Assembly: GCA_018436725.1 (NCBI GenBank) | Contig: JAHDKT010000062.1 | Coordinates: 32,768 to 96,767, forward strand | Source of the DNA: Synergistaceae bacterium | Lineage (GTDB): Bacteria > Synergistota > Synergistia > Synergistales > Aminobacteriaceae | Length of the DNA: 64,000 nucleotides | Reading direction: 5' to 3' | Shown here: piece by piece, positions 1 through 9,274 of the stretch | How the letters are laid out: every line of letters begins with the position of its first letter | How positions within the stretch are numbered: the stretch's first letter is position 1 | Made by a program: the position numbers and the translations under genes | Notes under the pieces: model-generated | The model's input: only the letters and a program-made list of their open reading frames with translations | Databases searched by the model: none | Told to the model about the DNA's origin: nothing

Positions 1-2
1 TC

Positions 3-1556
3 GTGGTGCAAGAGGACGAGACCGAGAGCGGTTTGGGAACAAGCCAAAACATCGAAGAGATGACCAAGCGCCTGATCCTTCGCCCGAAGGACAACCAGCC
101 GCTCGTCGTTTTCGACAAGAATACGTCGGGTTATGCGATGGACCTCGGTTTTTCCACCGCGATCCAAAGCAACGGAGGGTTGAATGTCGTCTTCCCCGCT
201 TTTCCGTGCCTCGACCCCAATATGGCCGGGCAGCTCAAGGTAACCGTCGGCGGCAAGGATTTTACGGTAAAAATCTATCCGGACGACGTCCTGTCGAATA
301 CTCCTCCGGGTGTGAACCAAATCAAGGTCATGGAACAGATAGTAAAGCAGGTCAACGCCGCCGCCGGAGAGACCATGCTCGGCTACACCGTGCTGGACAG
401 TACAACGGGACAGACCTCGCTCTATGCGAAAAACGGCGAAGCGTTGAGGGTAGTGGATCTTCCGATAGGGGACCCTTCATGGACCCCCTCGTATTCAATG
501 GGCATCGCGCTCCAGATGGGAATCGCATCGGGCATAACGAGCGCCCCAGTTGCCGAAAGCCCCTTGGCGGCGGGAGGGACCATACGTATCGAATCGCTCG
601 GCCGTTCAGTCGACGTAGACATCTCGGCGGGAGATACGCCGCAGCATGTTGCCGACAAGATTCGAAATGCTGCGGGGAGCTGGCTCGACGTTGCCTATTT
701 CGACCCCGAGAAACCCGACGATCCTTTGAACCCGAGTAATGTGCAGTTGAATATCGCCGCAAAGGACGGATCGCCGCTCTCGATATTCGACGTGACGGGA
801 GATGTTGCCTCCACGGTGAACATCGATAATGCCGTACGGGGAACCGTGAATGTAGCCGGATGGGCTCTTGACGTCAACCCGGCGAACAATCTGCTCTCCA
901 TCGAAGTCGACGGCTATGCGCACACGATCGACCTCAATGCCGTTTTCGACAGCAACGGCGTGGGCGGTATAGATATCGAGGATGTCGTCGCGGCCATAAA
1001 TGCTCGCTTCCAAGGGCAGGATGTGAAGGCGCAACTGGTAAATGAGGGGGCGGCGCGACACCTTGTTCTCACCTCTCCGCGAGGCTATTCCGTCGAAGTC
1101 GGAGGAACGGCCCGTGCTGCTCTTACGGGAGCGGCAACGACGACGGATTCCCGTGCAGGCTCCCCCTCCGCGCGCTACACGCAGAACATCGTCGTCCGCA
1201 CGGCTTCTGACGGCAAGAAGACCGACTTCTTCGGCGTCCTTGGAAACCTCGCCAACTCCGTCACCGCGGAGGACCGTGAAGGGCTGAGCAACACGATGCT
1301 GAAGCAGATCGACGACTTTATCGACAATTTGCTCCGCTGCCGCACATCGGGCGGCGCCATCCTGAAGAGGTATGAGAACAACCAGGCGCGCTTCAAGCAG
1401 AACAACACCTATATCACCGAACTCTACAGCAAGGTTTCAGATATAGATCTTGCCGAGACCAGCACTAATTTCGCGATGGCCCAGGCGGTCTACCAGTCCA
1501 GCCTCGCAGTCATCGCCAAGATCGTCCAGCCCACCTTGGTGGATTTCCTGCGGTAG
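3..1556 (+). CDS. flgL: Flagellar hook-associated protein 3 (FlgL), 5' end outside window
   Basis: This is the C-terminal part of a hook-filament junction protein that links the flagellar hook to the flagellin filament. The frame is open to the window edge, so the true start lies upstream. The last ~90 residues form the helical flagellin-like D0/D1 end seen in FlgL, including a DIDLAETSTNFAMAQAVYQSSL segment split across a heptad pattern. The middle ~350 residues are a beta-rich insert, which makes this FlgL longer than usual. fliW and csrA follow at once, the order known from the Bacillus flgL-fliW-csrA-hag region, which supports the call. Confidence 0.85.
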   Translation: MVQEDETESGLGTSQNIEEMTKRLILRPKDNQPLVVFDKNTSGYAMDLGFSTAIQSNGGLNVVFPAFPCLDPNMAGQLKVTVGGKDFTVKIYPDDVLSNTPPGVNQIKVMEQIVKQVNAAAGETMLGYTVLDSTTGQTSLYAKNGEALRVVDLPIGDPSWTPSYSMGIALQMGIASGITSAPVAESPLAAGGTIRIESLGRSVDVDISAGDTPQHVADKIRNAAGSWLDVAYFDPEKPDDPLNPSNVQLNIAAKDGSPLSIFDVTGDVASTVNIDNAVRGTVNVAGWALDVNPANNLLSIEVDGYAHTIDLNAVFDSNGVGGIDIEDVVAAINARFQGQDVKAQLVNEGAARHLVLTSPRGYSVEVGGTARAALTGAATTTDSRAGSPSARYTQNIVVRTASDGKKTDFFGVLGNLANSVTAEDREGLSNTMLKQIDDFIDNLLRCRTSGGAILKRYENNQARFKQNNTYITELYSKVSDIDLAETSTNFAMAQAVYQSSLAVIAKIVQPTLVDFLR

Positions 1557-1600
1557 CGCTGGCAATAATAATGTTTCTAAGACACTCGGAGGTGCGTTTC

Positions 1601-2134
1601 GTGCCATTAGAAATTAAAACAACACGATTTGGGCAGTTTACGGTCAACGACGAGGATATCATCCGTTTCCCGCAGGGAATTCCCGGATTCGAGACGCATA
1701 AGGAGTGGGCGATCACCGGAGAGGACGATAACCCTGTAAAGTGGCTCCAGAGCCTCGCGGACGGCGATGTCGCCCTGCCCGTAACGCACCCGACGGTACT
1801 CATGAAAGAGTACGCCCCGCGCTTCGCCGACGAGGACCTGCAAACTGTTCGCTGCGGCGAGGACAAGAATCTCGTTTTGCTTATAGTTCTTACCATCCCC
1901 GAAGGCAATCCGTGGGATATGACCGCGAATCTTCGCGCTCCCCTCATCATCAACCACGTCGAACGCATCGGAGTCCAGGTGATCGCGATGAACGAGGAGT
2001 ATGCTTTGCGTCACCCCGTCTTTCATCATCAGGGGAACGAAGAGGAGCATGTCGACACGTCTCCATGCGGGACGGCCGGAGATTCCGGCGACGGAGGGAC
2101 TCCTTCCGCCTCTACGACGACGGAGGGAGAATAG
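1601..2134 (+). CDS. fliW: Flagellar assembly factor FliW
   Basis: FliW binds newly made flagellin and, when free, binds and blocks CsrA, which couples flagellin translation to filament assembly. The 177-residue protein starts PLEIKTTRFGQF and keeps the FPQGIPGFE motif typical of the family. I chose GTG at 1601 because GGAGGTG lies 7 bases upstream; an earlier in-frame ATG at 1571 has no such site. The C-terminal ~30 residues are a Gly/Ser/Thr-rich tail beyond the usual FliW fold. Its stop overlaps the csrA start by one base. Confidence 0.92.
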   Translation: MPLEIKTTRFGQFTVNDEDIIRFPQGIPGFETHKEWAITGEDDNPVKWLQSLADGDVALPVTHPTVLMKEYAPRFADEDLQTVRCGEDKNLVLLIVLTIPEGNPWDMTANLRAPLIINHVERIGVQVIAMNEEYALRHPVFHHQGNEEEHVDTSPCGTAGDSGDGGTPSASTTTEGE

Positions 2135-2370
2135 TGCTTGTCCTGTCGCGGCGCGCCGGCGAATCCATCCGGATCGGAGAGGATATAGAAGTTCACCTCC
2201 TCGAAGTCAGGGGCGATACCGTCAGAATGGGCATCCAAGCCCCCAAGAGCGTCAAGGTCTGGCGGAACGAACTCTTCGAAGCGGTAGCCATGGAAAACAA
2301 GGCCGCGGCCAAGGTGACGCCCCTCGACCTGCGCGACCTCTTCAAAAAACAGGACGACGGTCGCCGATAA
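2134..2370 (+). CDS. csrA: Translational regulator CsrA
   Basis: CsrA is a small dimeric RNA-binding protein that blocks ribosome access at GGA-containing hairpins. The 78-residue product begins LVLSRRAGESIRIG and has the conserved GIQAPKSVKVWRNEL segment that forms the RNA-binding edge. The start is GTG at 2134, sharing one base with the fliW stop, with GGAGGGAG just upstream inside fliW, so translation is probably coupled. The flagellin gene 3 kb downstream carries two matching target sites in its leader. The charged tail after residue ~60 is longer than in enteric CsrA, as in Bacillus-type proteins. Confidence 0.95.
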   Translation: MLVLSRRAGESIRIGEDIEVHLLEVRGDTVRMGIQAPKSVKVWRNELFEAVAMENKAAAKVTPLDLRDLFKKQDDGRR

Positions 2371-2416
2371 TGAAATATATGCTGAAAACAGCCAGCTTTA
2401 GAAAGGTTGATTTTTG

Positions 2417-5104
2417 ATGAAAGACATCCCCGCGCTCCTCGAAAAAAACCTCGAAATCATGTCCAAGTACCAGCCGAAGCTCGCTCAACGCCTGCGGCAG
2501 GAGCTTGACTCCATGGACGAGCTTCCGGCTGTCGACATACAGGAGACCGACTCGGGACGATGGGTGAAGGTGGGGGAGAGCGCACCCTTTTTCGACAAAG
2601 GACCCGTACTTCCAGCTAGACAAAAATCGAAAGAAAATGCGTACTGCTTCATTGTTCAAGGCATAGGCTATCCGCCGTTCCTTTTTCATACTTTGAGAGG
2701 CATGTTGAAGGATACTCTTTCAATTATAGTAATCGAGCCAGATGTTCACCTTCTTCTTGTCACTTTTTCCATGACATCTATCTATTTTGCAGCTCCTCAA
2801 GCCGCTCGAATAAGTTTTATTGTATATCCGGAAACAAGTCTAATCGACGAGGCGCTTTGGCATAATGTAACCCCAATAGGAATTTTCCCTATTCTGGAAG
2901 CGAAAACAATTATTCATGAAGGACTGCTGGAGGCGAGTAGCGAACCCCGGAAAGTGCTGCAAAAAGAATTTTGGGAACAGATTCGTTTTCGGGCGGAACA
3001 GTTGGGTAACTCTGCTGAAGACACTCTTCTCGGGGTGCGCCATGGGGCGTTGAATACGCCTTGGATAGTGAAGGGACCCAGTATAACTGATATTCGACAG
3101 CTCTTTGGCAAGCATCCGGCTGTTTGTGTCGCTTCGGGACCTTCCTTGAAGAAAAATGTGGAACAGCTCAAAGGAATGGAGGAAAAATGTCTTATTGTTG
3201 CGTGTGATACGTCTCTGCTTCCGTTGCTTCGCCGCGGCATACGTCCTCATGCTGTGGTGACGATCGAGCGCAACTTGATGTACGACGTCTGGATTCCCGC
3301 GATTTTAGAAGAATTTTATGAGGAGTGCCGTCATATACTCTTGGTCAGCCAATCTGTTAGTGAGCCTCAGACTGCCGGACGATGGCCCGGCCCGGTGTTT
3401 GTGGTGGGGAAAATGGACAGCCCTGCCGATGCTTGGCTTGTCCACGAAGTGCTTGGGATGAATCTCATGGCGTCGGGTATGTGCGTTGCCCATATGGCGA
3501 TGAATTTCGCTCTTATGATGGAATCGCCTGTTGTTGCTCTTATCGGTCAGGACCTCGCTTTTGCGGAAGATGGAGAAACGACGCATATAGAGGATGCATC
3601 TTCGGCCACTCCCGATGGTATTGCCCGCGAGATGGCGTTTGTCAAACGCGAAGTGCCAGGGGCTCTTGGAGGTACGGTAAAAACCCATCAAATGTGGTTT
3701 TATTTTCTTCAGATTTTCGAGCGTTTTCTTGAAGGCGTAGAATCAGGACGTGTTTTTCAGTGTTCGGAGGGAGGGGCGGCTATCGCTGGAACTGAAGCGA
3801 TTCCTCTTGCTCGTTTTTTTGAGAAGTATGTAGAAATAGATTCGGCTCCTTCACCTTTGCCTGATCCACAGGAATTATCCCATACCGAAGGAAAGTATGC
3901 GGAGTATCTGGACTTCCTGCGAACGCGCTTGGATCATGCTGCCGAGGGGCTGTCCTTTTGCTTCGATCTGCTTGCCGCAATGGAGAAGGAGGTAGATCTT
4001 GCGACTGCCCCAGCTCTTCTCCCTGAGCGGCGTAGAGTACATGCCGTCAAGGTTGCCGATTTACTTGATAGGCTTCATGCGTCTCATAGGGCATTGGCTT
4101 TCATCGGACAGAGCTATACTCATCTTGCCGGTTCTTCAATGGCCAAAAACCGCTTCTTAGATACCGTTGAACGCGTGCAGGAGTGGAAGAGCGTTCACAG
4201 TGAAATTATTGAGTCGCATAGAGTAAATATCGCTTTTCTCCGCGAGTGGTTGTCGTATATGGATACGCTGTGTCGGAGCTTGCATAGACTAGGCCAGTAT
4301 GCGTCGTTCAGGGAGGAAGAAGCTCTGATTGAGATTGAAAAACTGCTTGTTCCTGTTCTCTCTGCATCGAAAACGGAACTTCTTTCAGAGGATGCAGTTC
4401 TATTGGCGCATCTTCTGTGTAAAGTTGATCTGCTCCGCCAAAAAGGAATCGCTCCTCCGACGCTGTGGAATGTTGCCCTTTTCTTGCAGCTTCAAGGGCG
4501 TCCTTTTGAAGCCCGTAATTTGATGCAGCACGCCTATTCGCTGCTCGAAGGGAATGAGCTTGATTCTAACACAATAGCGTTGTTCTTTCTTGACTGGGCG
4601 AGAATGGAGGCTTCGCACGATCTGATCCGAATGCCCAGGTTCGATTTAGCTCTTACTCTTTTGCAAAATATTCCAGAACATGCTCCACAGATGGCGGAAT
4701 TAGTGGAGCAAGAAGAAAACAAACTTCTGCAAATGCAGAGAAGCCTAATAAATCAAGCTCGTCACTCCCTGAAATGGAGTGACGAAATGAAAGTTTTGGA
4801 CTGTAGGAACCATGCCCAGGAATCGCTAGCAGCGCAGAATCTTCCAGAGGCTTTTTCGTGGGTGATGAAGATGGGGGACTATTTGGCCTCTTCTCCCGAT
4901 CTGGTTTTACCGCAGATGCAATGGTTGGCCAAAACCGCTCTTGATTGCCGAGGGGCTGATGATACCGAGGTCAACAATGCATGCGAAGCAGCACTGGCTT
5001 TCCTTTTTGACAGGCAGGAATCTCTTTCTCTTTTCGGGTTTCCTTGGCCATCAAAATGGGCGGCGTATTTGCAAGAAAAGGGCTATTGTGTGAATATCGT
5101 CTAA
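2417..5104 (+). CDS. Motility accessory factor (Maf/DUF115) glycosyltransferase
   Basis: Maf proteins transfer nonulosonic acids (pseudaminic or legionaminic acid) from CMP-sugars to Ser/Thr of flagellin in the cytoplasm. The 895-residue protein carries the DUF115/MptE-like core at about residues 220-420, with VASGPSLKKN and ALIGQDLAF as signature stretches. The rest is helical and variable. ATG at 2417 follows AGAAAGG by about ten bases; a TTG one codon earlier is also open. The gene sits between csrA and flagellin and just before the legionaminic acid genes. Its base composition is visibly more AT-rich than the flanking genes, which may mean transfer or relaxed selection. Confidence 0.85.
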   Translation: MKDIPALLEKNLEIMSKYQPKLAQRLRQELDSMDELPAVDIQETDSGRWVKVGESAPFFDKGPVLPARQKSKENAYCFIVQGIGYPPFLFHTLRGMLKDTLSIIVIEPDVHLLLVTFSMTSIYFAAPQAARISFIVYPETSLIDEALWHNVTPIGIFPILEAKTIIHEGLLEASSEPRKVLQKEFWEQIRFRAEQLGNSAEDTLLGVRHGALNTPWIVKGPSITDIRQLFGKHPAVCVASGPSLKKNVEQLKGMEEKCLIVACDTSLLPLLRRGIRPHAVVTIERNLMYDVWIPAILEEFYEECRHILLVSQSVSEPQTAGRWPGPVFVVGKMDSPADAWLVHEVLGMNLMASGMCVAHMAMNFALMMESPVVALIGQDLAFAEDGETTHIEDASSATPDGIAREMAFVKREVPGALGGTVKTHQMWFYFLQIFERFLEGVESGRVFQCSEGGAAIAGTEAIPLARFFEKYVEIDSAPSPLPDPQELSHTEGKYAEYLDFLRTRLDHAAEGLSFCFDLLAAMEKEVDLATAPALLPERRRVHAVKVADLLDRLHASHRALAFIGQSYTHLAGSSMAKNRFLDTVERVQEWKSVHSEIIESHRVNIAFLREWLSYMDTLCRSLHRLGQYASFREEEALIEIEKLLVPVLSASKTELLSEDAVLLAHLLCKVDLLRQKGIAPPTLWNVALFLQLQGRPFEARNLMQHAYSLLEGNELDSNTIALFFLDWARMEASHDLIRMPRFDLALTLLQNIPEHAPQMAELVEQEENKLLQMQRSLINQARHSLKWSDEMKVLDCRNHAQESLAAQNLPEAFSWVMKMGDYLASSPDLVLPQMQWLAKTALDCRGADDTEVNNACEAALAFLFDRQESLSLFGFPWPSKWAAYLQEKGYCVNIV

Positions 5105-5173
5105 AAATATGTCAGGGTCAAAATTGCTCTTTTTTACCATCGATCAATTGAACTTTAGTAGGCGGCCTCTTTA

Positions 5174-5181
5174 GCCGACAA
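5174..5181 (+). promoter_or_regulatory. Possible sigma-28 -10 element upstream of flagellin
   Basis: GCCGACAA matches seven of eight bases of the flagellar sigma factor -10 consensus (GCCGATAA). It lies about 120 bases before the flagellin start. No good -35 element (TAAA) is seen at the expected distance, so this is a weak call. It would give a leader of about 115 nucleotides that includes both proposed CsrA sites. Confidence 0.3.
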
Positions 5182-5257
5182 TTGAAACAGGATACAGAAG
5201 GGAGTGATTAAGCAAATAGGGGCTGAGAAAGCGGTGTATAGTGGTCTAAACTTTTAA

Positions 5258-5295
5258 AAAGCGGCAAGGATGCCGTTTTACACACACAAGGAGGT
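5258..5295 (+). promoter_or_regulatory. Two CsrA target sites in the flagellin leader
   Basis: A 9-bp stem (5258-5266 with 5271-5279, including one G-U pair) closes on an AGGA tetraloop at 5267-5270, and the core reads CAAGGATG, the heart of the CsrA consensus. A second site, ACAAGGAGGT at 5286-5295, is also the Shine-Dalgarno sequence of the flagellin gene. The two GGA triplets are 22 bases apart, a distance one CsrA dimer could bridge. The layout parallels the two sites known in the Bacillus hag leader. This is read directly from sequence; binding is inferred. Confidence 0.75.
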
Positions 5296-5302
5296 AATTG
5301 TA

Positions 5303-7660
5303 ATGAGAGTTTATCATAATATTCCGGCACTTTTTGCCTATAATTCAGTCAACGCTACAAATGGCGCTCTTCAGAAGTCGATCGCGAAACTTTCCACAGG
5401 ACTTCGTATCAATTCCGCTGCTGATGACGCTGCCGGACTTGCCATAAGCGAGAAGATGCGCGCGCAGGTTCGCGGACTCGACCAGGCTGTCAACAACAGC
5501 CAGGACGGTATTTCCATGATCCAGACTGCGGAGGGAGCGCTGAATGAGACGCATTCCATTCTCCAGAGAATGCGCGAACTCTCGGTGCAGGCTGCGAACG
5601 ACACGCTGACGCAGCAAGATAGAGGATATATCCAGGCTGAAGTTGATCAGCTCAGAGATGAAATTGATCGGATATCCACAACGACGCAGTTCAATAAAAA
5701 GAAGTTGCTGGACGGTTCCGCCGCAGTGCTCTGGTCTGCGGACAAGCTGGAGACGAAGGCGTTTATTCGTGGTGGATTGCGGACTATAGACCAGTTCGGT
5801 CAAAAGTTCGCCGCCGAAGGGAACTATAAGATCTCCATCACAGCCAACCCTGGAGATGCACAGGTCCAGAAGACCGATATTTTCAAGATCAAGCACGAGA
5901 ACGTGATTATGAACGTCCAGAAGAACAGTACTGCGGGCGTCGAAAAGGTAAGCGTGGATTCTCTGCCCGCCGGACGCTTTAATATTGTTGCAGGAACTGC
6001 CGCTGTCGCTGGCGGAATCAATATGGTCAGTCAATTCGGCGTAGAAACGGCGCTTAATAATGCTGCATTGAGCCTCGGAGTCAATGGAACAAGTATCGCT
6101 TGGGCGGGGGCTTCCCTCTACCTTGAAGCGGTGGCGGTTAACACGGGGAGTAATGTAGTACAGTTCCGGGCGGTTATTAATGCGTTGAACGTGGATGGAA
6201 CGGTCAGTACATATACGAACGAGAACCTTCTTGTCGGTTCCGCGAATACTAACTTTACTGCGTGGGTTACCGCGATCAATGCTCTGAGTGCGGCGCTTTC
6301 TCTGGGTGCCGATATCACCGCGCGTTCTTTCAGCGTCGGCGACAAGGTCACGATGTTTTTGGTAGGTAACACCGCAGCCAACACGGTTGTGACGGTGAGC
6401 GGTACGCAGAATGCCGACTGGCATGGAAGTTGGGGTTCATCTTATACGACGGCATCGGCTCCGACGTTCAATGTTACGGCGGCCGCTCTTGCAGGACAGG
6501 ATATCCATTTCAGGAACTTTTACCTGAATACGGCAAATGGAACGCTCTATGAGTCCGATATAACTATGACCTTCGCGACATCTTTCTCCACAGCGGTTAT
6601 TACGGCCGCAAACACTTTCCTTGCGGGGTTTGATGCGGCCTACGTCGGTCAGATTGCGGAATCGGACGTGCAGCTTCGTGACCTCGACAAGTTCTGGGAT
6701 GCCAACGGACGCTTTATGGTTGAAGACCCTCAGACCATTACCATGACTCAGGGGAATGGTGCAAAAGCAGCGTTCACAATGTACTCTACGGATACTCTTC
6801 AGGATATCCAGACAAAAATGAACAATGCTATTGCCTTCGGTTTGGGACAGGCAAGATACCTTGAGGGGAATACTGACAAGTTTGCCACTTATGTAGGCAA
6901 AAACAGCGTTGTAGCCGGCTCTTCCCAGTCGGTACAGGGGACCTTTGTAATTCGTTCTGCGATCGCAGGCAAGGCGGGGGAGATCAACTTCTCCGGTGAC
7001 GAGGATATCCTCAAGGCGCTGAGCATCAATCAGATTCGCCGATCCACCGAGAGCCAGTACCGTGTAAGCGTGCAGGACGCCCACGATGGCAGAACGATCG
7101 CCAGCAATGAAAAGATCACCGGCAACATCCTTTATGGAATCGTTCACGAGAATGTTGACATGGAATTCGATTCCATGGCGAACGTCAAGGTGAGTTACCT
7201 GAATAATGACTTTGTTCTTACTCAGGATGCGGGTGAAGTGTACGAAACCATCCTTCACCTCGCCGACAACACTACAGTCTTCCAGATCGGCGCAAACGAG
7301 AAAGAAGACATGGGGATCAACATCGGGAATATGGGCGCTCGTTCCCTTGGCGTCAACAATATTCAGGTAACCGACAGAGAATCCGCTGCCCGATCCATCA
7401 CGATTATCGACAACGCGATCGACCGTGTTTCTAAGCAGCGCGGCGCGCTCGGCGCATACCAGAACCGTTTGGAGCACACCATCAACAACCTGACGGTCGC
7501 CGGTACGAACCTCCAGGCAGCCGAGAGCCGCATTCGCGACCTCGATATGGCAAAGGAAATGATGAACTTCACGAAGCTGAACATCCTGATGCAGGCCGGC
7601 AACTCCATGCTTGCGCAGGCGAATCAGCTTCCGCAGAACGTCCTTCAGCTCCTCCGTTAA
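5303..7660 (+). CDS. Flagellin with large central domain
   Basis: This is a filament subunit of 785 residues. Residues 1-140 and roughly 690-785 are the conserved flagellin D0/D1 ends (for example [20 protein letters not shown] near the start and a C-terminal [21 protein letters not shown] end). The ~550 residues between form a long Ser/Thr/Asn/Ala-rich variable domain with many possible O-glycosylation sites. ATG at 5303 follows AAGGAGGT; frames upstream lack a ribosome site. A strong hairpin terminator follows. CsrA sites in the leader and the nearby Maf and legionaminic acid genes suggest tight translational control and glycosylation. Confidence 0.95.
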   Translation: MRVYHNIPALFAYNSVNATNGALQKSIAKLSTGLRINSAADDAAGLAISEKMRAQVRGLDQAVNNSQDGISMIQTAEGALNETHSILQRMRELSVQAANDTLTQQDRGYIQAEVDQLRDEIDRISTTTQFNKKKLLDGSAAVLWSADKLETKAFIRGGLRTIDQFGQKFAAEGNYKISITANPGDAQVQKTDIFKIKHENVIMNVQKNSTAGVEKVSVDSLPAGRFNIVAGTAAVAGGINMVSQFGVETALNNAALSLGVNGTSIAWAGASLYLEAVAVNTGSNVVQFRAVINALNVDGTVSTYTNENLLVGSANTNFTAWVTAINALSAALSLGADITARSFSVGDKVTMFLVGNTAANTVVTVSGTQNADWHGSWGSSYTTASAPTFNVTAAALAGQDIHFRNFYLNTANGTLYESDITMTFATSFSTAVITAANTFLAGFDAAYVGQIAESDVQLRDLDKFWDANGRFMVEDPQTITMTQGNGAKAAFTMYSTDTLQDIQTKMNNAIAFGLGQARYLEGNTDKFATYVGKNSVVAGSSQSVQGTFVIRSAIAGKAGEINFSGDEDILKALSINQIRRSTESQYRVSVQDAHDGRTIASNEKITGNILYGIVHENVDMEFDSMANVKVSYLNNDFVLTQDAGEVYETILHLADNTTVFQIGANEKEDMGINIGNMGARSLGVNNIQVTDRESAARSITIIDNAIDRVSKQRGALGAYQNRLEHTINNLTVAGTNLQAAESRIRDLDMAKEMMNFTKLNILMQAGNSMLAQANQLPQNVLQLLR

Positions 7661-7677
7661 GGTCTCTAGCGTTGTTT

Positions 7678-7708
7678 AAGAAGAGGGGGGCATACCCCCT
7701 CTTCTTTC
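7678..7708 (+). terminator. Rho-independent terminator after flagellin
   Basis: A 12-bp stem (7678-7689 with 7695-7706) encloses a five-base loop and is followed by a short T-rich stretch. It lies 18 bases after the flagellin stop, before flaG, so flagellin is probably mostly monocistronic. Confidence 0.75.
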
Positions 7709-7733
7709 CTAGAGAGTTGGAGGTGATAGAATC

Positions 7734-8117
7734 ATGGAAGTCCTGCGTTCAGGTGTGAATAGCGTTACGCAAGGGAGTTCCTCGTTCCAAGAAAATAAAG
7801 GAGTTGTATCCGAAGAGGCGAAATATGGTGAGGGAGTATCTTCCTCTCTCCGTAGGCATTCATCCGCTTCCGGACCGAACATAGGCCGTTTTACCGAAGA
7901 TAGCCTAAAGGGAGCAGTTGACCAGGCGAACGAGATCGCAAAAATGTTCGATAGAGGGTTGAAATTCGAATATCGCAAGGAAGCCGATCTCTATCAGGTT
8001 TCGGTGATCGATAGGTCAAAGGACGAGGTAGTTCGAAAAATACCTCCCGACGAAGTAGTTCGTTTTATTGAAAGGATCAAGGAGATGTTCGGCGCGATGC
8101 TGGATGTCCAAGCTTGA
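7734..8117 (+). CDS. flaG: FlaG family protein
   Basis: FlaG proteins are small cytoplasmic factors that influence filament length; their exact role is not settled. The 127-residue product has a low-complexity, Ser-rich first half and the conserved FlaG C-terminal part, with LKFEYRKEADLYQVSVID and a KIPPDEVVRFIERI motif. ATG at 7734 is preceded by TTGGAGGTGA. The gene lies directly after flagellin and ends in its own terminator, so it closes the flagellar part of the island. Confidence 0.88.
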   Translation: MEVLRSGVNSVTQGSSSFQENKGVVSEEAKYGEGVSSSLRRHSSASGPNIGRFTEDSLKGAVDQANEIAKMFDRGLKFEYRKEADLYQVSVIDRSKDEVVRKIPPDEVVRFIERIKEMFGAMLDVQA

Positions 8118-8134
8118 AATATTTCGTTGTGTTG

Positions 8135-8168
8135 AAGGGCGGCCTTCGGGAACCGCCCTTTATTTTTT
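8135..8168 (+). terminator. Terminator after flaG
   Basis: AAGGGCGG at 8135-8142 pairs with CCGCCCTT at 8153-8160 and a run of T follows. It separates the flagellar genes from the legionaminic acid genes. Confidence 0.8.
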
Positions 8169-8290
8169 TCATCCTCTGGACGATACTGTAACGGAGGACG
8201 TGCAACGCGGAAAATGTCGAGAAATTCCGTATTTTCTTGAATGAAATTAAGAGTTATTCGCAGCTCTTCCGTTTGGAGGGAGAAAAGAGG

Positions 8291-9262
8291 ATGAGAACCC
8301 TCGTCACCGGCGCTGCCGGTTTCATCGCCTCGCACCTCGTCGAAGGACTGATCCGTCGCGGGCACGAAGTCCGCGCCTTCGTCCGTTATAATTCGCGCAA
8401 TCTCTGGGGGTGGCTCGAAGACTCCTCCTGTCGGGACGCCGTCGAAATCGTCTTAGGCGACGTCCGCGACTACGATCTCGTCAAGTCCGCCGTGCAAGGG
8501 TGCGATACGGTCTTCCACCTCGCCGCGCTCATCGGCATACCGTACTCCTATGTCTCGCCGCTGGCGTACGTCCGTACCAACGTCGAAGGGACATATAACG
8601 TCCTCCAGGCCGCGCGGGAGTGCGACGTGGAACGCGTCGTCCACACCTCCACCAGCGAGATCTACGGCACGGCGCAGTACGTTCCCATCGACGAGGCGCA
8701 CCCGGTCAACCCGCAGTCCCCATACGCTGCAAGCAAGGCGTCCGCGGACTTTCTGGCCCTCTCTTACCATCGCTCGTTCGGGCTTCCCGTAACGGTGGTG
8801 CGTCCGTTCAACACCTACGGTCCCCGGCAGTCGGCGCGCGCAATCATCCCCACCGTCATCTCGCAGATACTCGATGGAAAGGAGACTCTTTCGCTGGGAA
8901 ACATCACCCCCACCCGCGACCTCACCTTCGCCTCGGACACGGTTTCCGGCTTTCTAGCAGCGGCCGACTCGCCTCAAACAGTGGGTGAGACGGTTAACCT
9001 GGGCACGGGAAACGAGATCTCCATCGGCGACCTGGTTGAGAAGATAGCGCATATTTTGGGACGCGAGGTAAAGATCACCTCGGATGAACAGCGGGTCCGC
9101 CCGGCGAAGAGCGAGGTGGAGCGCCTGCTCTCGAACCCCGGAAAGATGCGCGCTCTCACAGGATGGAAAGCGGATATATCGCTCGACGAAGGATTGGCTC
9201 GCACCGTCGAATGGATGAAAGAGCGCAGGTCGCTCTACAAGAGCGGCATCTACAACGTATAG
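8291..9262 (+). CDS. legB: NAD-dependent nucleotide-sugar 4,6-dehydratase, LegB type
   Basis: LegB opens the legionaminic acid route by turning GDP- (or UDP-) GlcNAc into the 4-keto-6-deoxy sugar. The 323-residue SDR protein has the NAD-binding TGAAGFIASHL motif at the start, a catalytic T-S-E stretch (STSEIYG) and YAASKASAD with the Tyr-x-x-x-Lys pair. ATG at 8291 lies about ten bases after GGAGG; an 18-codon upstream extension does not fit the fold. It leads a run of genes legB-C-G-I-acetyltransferase-F. The substrate nucleotide is inferred from the PtmE-like gene at 19601. Confidence 0.85.
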   Translation: MRTLVTGAAGFIASHLVEGLIRRGHEVRAFVRYNSRNLWGWLEDSSCRDAVEIVLGDVRDYDLVKSAVQGCDTVFHLAALIGIPYSYVSPLAYVRTNVEGTYNVLQAARECDVERVVHTSTSEIYGTAQYVPIDEAHPVNPQSPYAASKASADFLALSYHRSFGLPVTVVRPFNTYGPRQSARAIIPTVISQILDGKETLSLGNITPTRDLTFASDTVSGFLAAADSPQTVGETVNLGTGNEISIGDLVEKIAHILGREVKITSDEQRVRPAKSEVERLLSNPGKMRALTGWKADISLDEGLARTVEWMKERRSLYKSGIYNV

Positions 9263-9274
9263 AAGGTGAACGGA

